The position numbers were made by a program, and so were the translations under genes. A DNA stretch of 64,000 bases from Owenia fusiformis (taxonomy: Eukaryota > Annelida > Polychaeta > Sabellida > Oweniidae), in the NCBI GenBank assembly GCA_903813345.2, contig CAIIXF020000008.1, positions 17,904,822-17,968,821 of the forward strand, given 5' to 3'. Below, in pieces: positions 56,146 through 64,000 of the stretch; position 1 is the first letter of the stretch; each line of letters opens with the position of its first letter. The notes beneath the pieces are model-generated. The model did no database searches, had not been told where the DNA came from, and saw nothing but the letters and a program-made list of their open reading frames with translations.

Positions 56146-57165
56146 ATGGAATCCACAGTTCACTCTCTATGCATAACTAAAAGAGAGTCAAATACTTTGC
56201 ATGCTAAGAGAGTATCAATATGGAAACTCCTACACTCTGCAGAGCTGAAGAGAGTCAACAAGATTAGTATGGCACTCGTTGTAGAGCTAAAAGAAAGTCA
56301 AACAGATCAGTATGGCATTCTTACTCTTTGCATAGCTAAAAGAGAGTCAAAAATATCACTGCTATTCGTTGCATACATGTAGCTAATAGAGAGTCAAACA
56401 AATCAGCATGGTAACTCCTATACACTTTGCATATAGCTAAAAGAGAGTCAAAAAGATCATTATGACACTCCTATTCGTTGCATAGCTAATAGAGAGTCAA
56501 ACAAATCAGCATGGTGACTCCTATACACTTTGCATATAGCTAAAAGACCATTGCATAGCTAAAAGAGAGTCAAAAAGATTAGTATGGCACTCCTACTCGT
56601 TGCATAGCTACATGTAGGAAGGAGTCGAAAAGATCAGTATGTTCACTCCTACTCTTTGCATGGCTAAAATAGAGCAAAATACAGCAGTTTGATACTCCTA
56701 CTCTGCATAGCTAAAAAAGAGTCAAAAAGATTAGTATGGCACTCCTACTCGTTGCATAGCTACATGTAGGAAGGAGTCGAAAAGATCAGTATGTTCACTC
56801 CTACTCTTTGCATGGCTAAAATAGAGCCAAATACAGCAGTTTGATACTCCTACTCTGCATAGCTAAAAAAAAGAGTCCAATATGATCAATATGGCACTTT
56901 CCAGGGCATAGGTCAGAGAGGCTCACTCCTAGTTTATGCATATCTGAGATAGTATGATAGATCAGTGTGGTCCCTCTTGCTCTCTGTTTAGCTAAGAGAG
57001 GGCCAAAAAGATCCGAATGGTCGTTTTGCTCTCTGTTTAGCTAAGAGAGGGCCAAAAAGATCACAATGGTCGACCTGCTCTCTGTTTAGCTAAGAGAGGG
57101 CCAAAAAGATCCGAATGGTCGTTTTGCTCTCTGTTTAGCTAAGAGTGGGCCAAAAAGATCAGAAT
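56146..57165. repeat. GCATAGCTAAAAGAGAGTC minisatellite and 49-bp array
   Basis: From 56150 to about 56900, irregular 60-90 bp units share GCATAGCTAAAAGAGAGTCAA and CAGTATGG-CACTCCTACTC. A roughly 130-bp block is duplicated (56590 and 56730). From 56982 four units of exactly 49 bp (CTCTGTTTAGCTAAGAGAGG plus GCCAAAAAGATC) follow. Confidence 0.9.
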
Positions 57166-59743
57166 GATCGATAAAGTCTTCCATACAAGTATTACAATTC
57201 GTTAACATTATGTTGACTACTCTCGATAGCGACCATAACTCCTGGAAAAATAATTCAATTGTTCAGTATTTAAGAATGTAAACTTACTTTAATTTTGTAA
57301 GAATTTTATGTACAGTATGTTGTTACACGTTTTGGTGGAATGTTTGAAAAATAACTTATTTTAAATGTTACAGTCGTGGTAGACCTGTGAATTGGGAAGA
57401 ACACACACCTAGATAAAAACATATCAACTAGTAAAAACATCAAAATGGAACCAAGGTGTTGCTATCGCTATTTTTGTTTGCTTTTTCAGTCAGTTTCACA
57501 ACAAACACCCAGAAAGCTCATTCCAGCTCCTATAATCAATCCAATGAGGCTTTTAAGATATAAAAGTGATCATTACGGTGAGTGGGGCTTTGTTTAGTAT
57601 CATGGAGGCCAATATTACTCCAGGTGTTCATATTTTACAGCCAAAAGCCCGAAATGCCAAATTATGCCTGTTTGTTGGGCTTTTGAGAAGTGATATATGG
57701 TCCACAATGATACGATAAACACTTCAGTTTTGGCAACTCAAAAATCTAAAGGATATGCTCTATTATTATCAAAATTACATAATATTGACAGAGCTCGAAA
57801 TTTAGAATTATCCAAATTAAGCAAAAGATGCCGAGTTATTCCTATTTGATATGGTTTAAGAAGTGGTTTATAGAATATATAATTATGGGACGAATATCTA
57901 ATTATAAGCCTTAGTCACATTTGCTCTACGGCGGCCGTACGGCGAATGTATCTTTACAAAATCGATATTGAAAATCTCCATTGGATTTTATGCTGCATAT
58001 TTTTCTCGATTTTTGGGAAGCTACGGCTGCTAATAAGAATATCGAGATCATCAACAAATCATACAATGGCAATTTATTTATCAAAATGGGTTTACGCAAG
58101 GATGTTTTACTGTGCACTTTAGTTTGATGCTTTTATTATACGCAAGTTAGGATTAGAATGCGGAATACATTATGGAACACAATTATCTTGCAGATATTAT
58201 TCATTTTGAATAATTGCAAGTCCCAAAGTTTACACTCACCCTGACATAGTTTAAGAAGGCCTATAAATTACAACAGTTAATTTTCTCCTGATAAGACGCA
58301 TTTCTAAACATCGGAAGCGACATCTTTAGAACTAGCCCGACCATTTAAAAGGACAAAGTGCGTAAATGAAGACTCACTTTTGATCTTCATAGTATTTCCA
58401 ATGGATTAATAGCCCGATCTTTCATTTGACACCAAAAAAAGCTCAAACAGACCACATCAGAGTTGACACTTGATCATGACAAAATATTTTTGATCTATCA
58501 ATTTATATATGTCAAGTTTTTAGCAATGCCATAGAAAGATGGCATTGTTGTTTGCATTAATTATCAAATCATTTTTGACAGGATTTTCAAGCATACGCCA
58601 TCTTTTAATCCAAGAGTTAAAATTTAAAACATACACTATTTGTGAAAAGTGGTAATTCACTTTTTTCAATCTCTGAACTTCAAATGCTGTTTTCTATGCA
58701 AGTAATTTTTTTCACTTCAGTATTATCCCAAATTAAAGTTTTTATCATATTTGATTGACTGTGTGAGTGACATGTCTCAAACAATAGTTTGTCCTTTTTC
58801 ATTCAAAAATAGGCGCATTGCCTGTTTAATTACAGTACTGAGAGAATCTAGAGACCTCTTTGATAATAGCATCCTCCAAAGCAGGTGTCCAGAATCCGTC
58901 AAGTCAAACGATCACAACAATCACAAACGTTTTAATTTTGTGAAGTATGCAGGAATGATTATTCTAAGATTAAACGGTATTTCAGGAAACCTTTTTTAGT
59001 CTCAAGTATAGCTATTTCACCAAAATATTCTTTAGGACTTCAATGCATTCTGACGGATTTTAGTTCCTGGAAAATGAAACATGTACAAATGTTTTTGGTT
59101 TATTTTTTCGACCATTCTATGAAGATACAATTGAAAAACTTCCATTCTTTAAAATTCAAATGTTGTGATAACGAGGAAACCAACATTGTCGCTTTCCAAT
59201 GGGTCTAGAGAGGTAGAAACAATCGAAACCTTGTGAATCAAGATGGAAATCAATTGGTAACAATGGTGTCGTCTTGACTGTGGTCCACAACCAAGGGAGG
59301 GTTCATTTGGTGAATAAATAACGCAAATAAACACATCTTTTCAAGTAAGATAGCCTAATAATTTTCTGTTTAGAAAGTTTAGCATATTTAGAAACGATTT
59401 GATTAATATTGAATGTTAAAAAATAGATCATGGACCTTAAATGACATCAGGGCGTAACAATTTTTGAATGTAAACCATCTTTCAGCGCCGTATTTATGAC
59501 ATATATCATTTTAAATATGAGCACTAAAAACATATGGCTAAATGTAAATGGAGGGGTTTAAAAGGAGGTTTATATATATCATTGTATTACCAGGTCGATC
59601 AATAAGTTCTGAGATGATCATCTCATTTTGATCATTTCGTCGTGTTTTCTTATTGAATATATCATTATAGATAAAAACAAGAAAGTATAGTATCGGGTGT
59701 CCTTAAAATGAATCGCTTTTTGACAAGTGTTTTCTCAGCAATA
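57166..59743. other. Intergenic, no gene seen
   Basis: AT-rich. Short frames on both strands have no domain character. Confidence 0.4.
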
Positions 59744-60582
59744 CTGGGTGGGCCAAAAAAACAATACCCAACTTTAAATCAGAATAAAAATAGCTATGTT
59801 CAATATGATACATTGATTTATATATCATTTTAAAGGTTATCCATTCTCGAACAATTTGGTATATAACACTATGTCATGAAATCAATATTAAAGTTGTATT
59901 TTGCTTATTTGGCATTTCTTTGCAAACAAGGTGTCAATTTGATTGATCTCGATGCTTGGCCACCCAACAGCCCCGATGCTAATGTGTTTGATTACCATAC
60001 ATGGAGCCATCTCGAGGAAATGGTACAGCAAAAGCATCCAATAAACAGCATTGATGAGCTGAAACAAAATTCTAAAGTGCTAAAAGGAATTGCAACATAA
60101 ATCTCTCAATAAGGCTATTGATAGATTGCGCTACCACTTGAAGCTTATTGTTGATGCAGAGGGGAGGGGTGGGGTACATTGAGCAATTGTTAAAATTATG
60201 TAAATAAATAAAGTGTAAAATGTTATTAAACAACATTGAAATTCATAAACAATAAATGTAGTCACACGATGATGCAAATATCAATACCCAAGCATGTATT
60301 CACCTAACAAAAGAATGATATTCTATAAATAAAAAATTAATATAATATCTTCAGATTTATTATTTTCTCCCTAAAATCTAGAGACCCCAAATAGCAACCC
60401 GGCCTCACAAATAAGTATAATAATAAAACTTTACTATCGATTTCATGACATAGTGTTATATACCAAATTGTTTGAAATTGTATAACCTTTAAAATGATAT
60501 GAGAGTCTACGTATGTACCATATTGAATGTAACTATTTTTATCCTGATTTGAAGTTGGGTATTGTTTTTTTGGCCCACCCTG
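59744..60582 (+). mobile_element. 839-bp deleted mariner element with long terminal repeats
   Basis: TA|CTGGGTGGGCCAAAAAAACA at the left and TTTTTTTGGCCCACCCTG|TA at the right. Inverted similarity extends about 155-165 bp inward on both sides (AATACCCAACTT, TGTTCAATATG, TGGTATATAACACTATGTCA). Between the arms lies the C-terminal end of a mariner transposase. Confidence 0.85.
59876..60100 (+). pseudogene. Mariner transposase C-terminal remnant
   Basis: The 74-codon frame contains LDAWPPNSPDANVFDYHTW (about residues 25-43), equivalent to the WPPxSPDLNPID block around the third catalytic Asp, followed by INSIDELKQ. The first about 14 codons come from the terminal repeat. The helix-turn-helix and the first two catalytic residues are missing, so it is inactive. 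Confidence 0.85.
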
Positions 60583-60654
60583 TAGATAACTCAAATTAAT
60601 TGAAAATTTATGTAAAGTAGCCTTAAGATAAAGTAGCCTTAAGGTATCGTTATC

Positions 60655-61110
60655 AATTGAAAACTAGTGCTGCCATCTTTTCAGCTTTTATTTGTGCCAC
60701 ACTGCCATTGACTTTTGTGTTAAAGATGTTCGAATAATTTCATGCTTTATCAAAAAGTGAGTGTTTGTTGAATCTGTCTAAAACTTGAATAGTATATCAT
60801 ATGATGACCCTATTAATATGCATATTTTATTCCTTATGGCTAACTGCTTGCTAAGCAGATGGTATTCACAACTGCAACAACTCTTGATCTTAGATCAATA
60901 GGATAGTTTCTAAAAAGCAGAAAAATCAATGAAATCTAGTGCTGCCATCTTTTATTCAGCTTTTAATTTGGGCTAGAGTTCCATTCACTTACATGCTAAA
61001 ATCTTGGAAAAGTGGCTTAATTTCATGATTTATCAAAGTGTGTTAGTTGAATCTGTATCAAACTTATATGATATACCACATGATGACCCTGTTTATGTAC
61101 ATGTTGTAAT
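60655..61110. repeat. Diverged direct duplication of ~180 bp
   Basis: CTAGTGCTGCCATCTTTT ... CATGATGACCCT-type sequence at 60664-60835 recurs at 60938-61110 (TCTAGTGCTGCCATCTTTTA), offset by about 275 bp and well diverged. Confidence 0.75.
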
Positions 61111-61517
61111 TAAACATGCAAATGTTGATTGACATACAAATCATCCAAAGTTTTAAAGAATTTTAGCATTGCATCTATGGATATTTTTTTTAAATTGTCA
61201 TAGAAAATTTTTCAAATTACATAACGTGTAAATCAAAACTTTTATAGGAGAAAACATTTCACTGAATTCAAATATGCAATTTAAAAGAAGGTAATGTAAG
61301 TCATTAGAGGTCTAATATGCAAGTCTCTTAAAATCTCAAGAAAAACGAGATTTTGCGAGATTTCAAAAGCTATATGGAAACTATACTTTTATTTCAAAAC
61401 ATATTGAACAACCCTCATGCATGCAAAAAATGGTTAGACTGCTATGAGCGCGCGCCACTATCCACTTCTTACATATATGTTTTAACATTTGATCTGCAAC
61501 ATTCATACGGCTGAAAC

Positions 61518-62138
61518 ATGGAAGTCGGCAAATTAACAGAAATGACATCGCATCTGACATCTGATATTTGGAAGAAGAAAACAAAAACATTCCATACTGT
61601 CTGTGATAGGGATAACGATGGTTTTCTAACACGAAAGGACTACGAGGACATCGTCGTAAGGATAACTGCGTATACGAAGGAAAGAGATAATGAGCCATCA
61701 AAATCGATGTTAGAAGCTATCCGAAGAAATTTCATCGACACGATGTGGTGTGAATTTGTTGCGCTTGGACCGAACAAAGGTGACACGCGCAAAGTGAATG
61801 TTGAGGAATTTACGGTTAACGTTTTTCGAACGCTTGCAATTGGTCTACCAGAATCCGAGAGAATGGCAGCAATATCGCTCTGCAGTGAGACCGCTGCATT
61901 CTATTTTGATGTCATCGACTTTAATGAGAACGGCACTATCTCCTGTGCTGAATATGAAGATTTTCTTCACCTGATTGGTGCAGATACACGACAAGCAAAA
62001 ACCGCGTTCGAATCGATCGACGCTGAGGGCAATGGCATCATCAGTCGTGAAGAATTCGTCAGTGCGTTCCTTGATTTCTGGCTAAATCCAAATAAAGGGG
62101 GTGTAGGGGAGCTGTTGTTCGGGAAACTGGTCGACTAA
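61518..62138 (+). CDS. Sarcoplasmic calcium-binding protein-like EF-hand protein
   Basis: A 206-aa cytosolic EF-hand protein of the invertebrate SCP family, which buffers Ca2+ (family knowledge). EF1 at 30-41 (DRDNDGFLTRKD), EF3 at 134-145 (DFNENGTISCAE) and EF4 at 168-179 (DAEGNGIISREE) keep loop ligands at 1, 3, 5 and 12 and Gly-6. EF2 (about 84-97, GPNKGDTRKVNVEE) lacks acidic ligands at positions 1 and 3 and is probably dead, as is common in SCPs. SCPs are usually 170-200 aa, so the length is about full. The start MEVGKLTEMTSHL is the first ATG of the frame. The gene has no intron. A canonical AATAAA overlaps the stop. A calexcitin-like relative is the alternative. Confidence 0.88.
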   Translation: MEVGKLTEMTSHLTSDIWKKKTKTFHTVCDRDNDGFLTRKDYEDIVVRITAYTKERDNEPSKSMLEAIRRNFIDTMWCEFVALGPNKGDTRKVNVEEFTVNVFRTLAIGLPESERMAAISLCSETAAFYFDVIDFNENGTISCAEYEDFLHLIGADTRQAKTAFESIDAEGNGIISREEFVSAFLDFWLNPNKGGVGELLFGKLVD

Positions 62139-62142
62139 TAAA
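62137..62142 (+). promoter_or_regulatory. AATAAA overlapping the SCP stop codon
   Basis: The TAA stop (62136-62138) runs directly into AATAAA (62137-62142). If used, the 3' UTR would be only about 15-25 nt. No other clear signal lies in the next 100 bases. Confidence 0.35.
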
Positions 62143-62804
62143 ATGACGTAATTATTCTTAAGTGACTTATAGACTCCTCTGTATGCAAGAAATTCTTTAA
62201 TGACTTGATAAGAATAGCCCCATACAAGTATTCCCTAGGTGGAGAGACCTATGTTCATATATACATATCAGACATCTTGGCAACTGACAATTCGAAAAGT
62301 GATTAATTATACAATGTAAATGGCAGCGGACAGAAAATACCAGTTTGACGGAATTAATATTTTTATAAATGATATTTATGTACACGATAACTTGGCACTG
62401 TTTATTGCCATATAGGAATTGCAGAATTTCATTAGATTGTTTTTTTAATTCTGTACCATGTAAAAATCAGTATTTTATTTTACAAGTGGGTCGCACTTTT
62501 TTGATAGTATAAGTAGTACATAAAGGTATGTAATATTATACATATAATGAATATAGAAATAACTGAATTCTCCTTTCCTGATTTTTTTTTATTTTCTTCG
62601 ATAATTTAAAAAATTGCTACACCTTTATATATTTATATATATTATTTTCTGGTACAAAATGAAGTATGAAAACATTGGTGCACTTCCTTAACTTTTCTTG
62701 AAAGCATATCCTCGTTGCATCTTTGTGCAAGTGAATTAAGAATGAATTCTAGGCAATCTAGTGTTGCTGAAAAACTTGGTAAAGAAGCGTAGCGAATCCC
62801 ATCG
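62143..62804. other. Intergenic, no gene seen
   Basis: AT-rich sequence downstream of the calcium-binding protein gene. Confidence 0.4.
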
Positions 62805-63475
62805 AACAGCCATGGATGGCATTTTTACAAACAAAGTATATAGCAAAAATGGCAGCCATTTTTCAAAATGGCCGCCTTCTACCAAAAGTGACATTAGACC
62901 ATGTGCCATGCTTATAGTATTCACATACCAAATATGAACAAAATCACTCCACTACTTTTCAAGTTATAGTAAAATACGTTAAAATGGCGGCCATTTTTCA
63001 AAATGGCCACCTTCTTCCAAAAGTGCCATTAGACAGTGTGCCGTGCTTATAGTATTTACATACCAAATATAAACAAAATCGCTCCACTACTTTTCGAGTT
63101 ATAGTGAAATACGTTAAAATGGCGGCCATTTTTCAAAAAAAAATTTTCAAAATGGCCGCCTTGTACCAAAAGTGTCATAGGACAGTGTGTCATGCTTATA
63201 GTATTCACATACCAAATATGAACAAAATCGCTCCACTACTTTTCGAGCTATAGTAAAATACGTTAAAATGGCGGCCATTTTTCAAATTTTTTTCAAAATG
63301 GCCGCCTTCTACCAAAAGTGTCTTTAGACAGTGTGCAATGTTTATAGTATTCACATACCAAATATGAACAAAATCGCTCCACTACTTTTCGAGTTACAGC
63401 AAAAATCGTAAAATAACGAGTAAAGGCCTCCATTTTTCAAGATGGCTGCCATGTGCTTCTTTAATATCTACATTT
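62805..63475. repeat. 135-149 bp tandem repeat with AAAATGGCGGCC words
   Basis: CTCCACTACTTTTC recurs at 62947, 63082, 63231 and 63378. Each unit has AAAATGGCGGCCATTTTTCAA and ACCAAAAGTG. The word and the period recall the 145-bp array at 8230-8775. A further ATGGCCGCCATTTTG lies near 63576. Confidence 0.88.
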
Positions 63476-64000
63476 CTAGCTTTATTAATGTCCTATATAA
63501 TGTTTTTACATCTAAAACATATTGCTATTACAGTTTTACATATTTCACCTAAATTACTGTAAATTCGGCACTAAAATGGCCGCCATTTTGAAATGAGCGG
63601 CCATATTAAACTGTCTGAATGGGACTATAAGGTCAAAATTGTCCCATAAATCAGAGAATTTTGAACATGTGAAACTTCAGTGATGCAATGCACGTGATGC
63701 ACCAAAGTTCTGAGCGCTAGAAACTCTATTTTGGTCAGGATCGGAGTAACTTTCAAAATTGTTTTTTTCATTGGAACTCACATTTTGCTATTCTTATGCC
63801 TCTTATTTATTTGAAGAGTACATTGTGCAAGTAATGGAAAATAGACAATTGTATTACACAACCTATGTTTGAATTAAACTGGGGGGAGTTTTTGTCTGAA
63901 AATGATAAAGTGTAAAGGGATTTTAACAGGCCTTTGTTGAAAAAAAGTTTTAGATTAATTTTTGCCCATGAATGTTCCAAATGTACTAAATTGGTCAAAT
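63476..64000. other. Window end, no gene seen
   Basis: AT-rich sequence; the short minus-strand frame at the edge has no recognisable content. Confidence 0.4.

Noticed and set aside
61381-61701. 106-codon minus-strand frame
   Set aside because: It is the opposite-strand shadow of the calcium-binding protein gene's 5' end.

Overview
The window is nuclear DNA of an animal, not a bacterium. It is AT-rich, its genes are split by canonical GT-AG introns, and it is crowded with short inverted-repeat transposons, minisatellites and satellites. The three recognisable proteins (a CAMKMT homologue, a Stum/Spec3 membrane protein and an invertebrate-type sarcoplasmic calcium-binding protein), with GACGGACGGACG-type dispersed repeats, suggest a lophotrochozoan, most likely a bivalve mollusc. 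The species is not established.

Genes. (1) A complete ten-exon calmodulin-lysine N-methyltransferase (CAMKMT) gene runs on the minus strand from ATG 16245 to TGA 6715. All nine introns have GT-AG ends, all phases agree, and the product is 407 aa. It carries an in-frame 27-bp minisatellite that inserts an acidic repeat before the methyltransferase core. (2) A Stum/Spec3-family gene, also minus, has a 616-bp first exon (54229-53614), a 23.5-kb intron and a membrane-domain exon (30146-29970). (3) A single-exon EF-hand sarcoplasmic calcium-binding protein lies on the plus strand (61518-62138). Weaker calls are a 97-aa C2H2 zinc-finger ORF (20670-20377, minus), a split 45-aa ORF inside a transposon (16539-17070), a broken LINE reverse transcriptase (22130-23110) and a mariner transposase remnant (59876-60100). 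I see no pathway linking the three host genes.

Layout. 1-6.4 kb: nested tandem repeats (units of about 640-1050 bp containing variable numbers of a 112-bp subunit). 6.6-16.2 kb: CAMKMT, with satellites and miniature transposons in its introns. 14.3-21.9 kb: a cluster of inverted-repeat elements, including one with 46-bp termini, a 5-bp target duplication and repeated GGAGCGTTTC motifs. 22-29.7 kb: LINE relic and foldback elements. 30-53.6 kb: the giant Stum intron, containing a 95-bp satellite of about 21 copies, a 2.16-kb element with roughly 520-bp terminal repeats and a second transposon nested in it, 74-82 bp elements with 9-bp target duplications, and nested palindromes. 54-61 kb: intergenic DNA with minisatellites and a long-armed mariner relic. 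61.5 kb to the end: the calcium-binding protein gene and ATGGCGGCC-type repeats.

The most unusual items are the CACGGTG-ended element next to the CAMKMT start, the minisatellite made by amplifying the Stum exon-2 splice donor, the coding minisatellite in CAMKMT, and the tiny elements with 9-bp target duplications. All family names come from reading motifs by eye; no database search was run.
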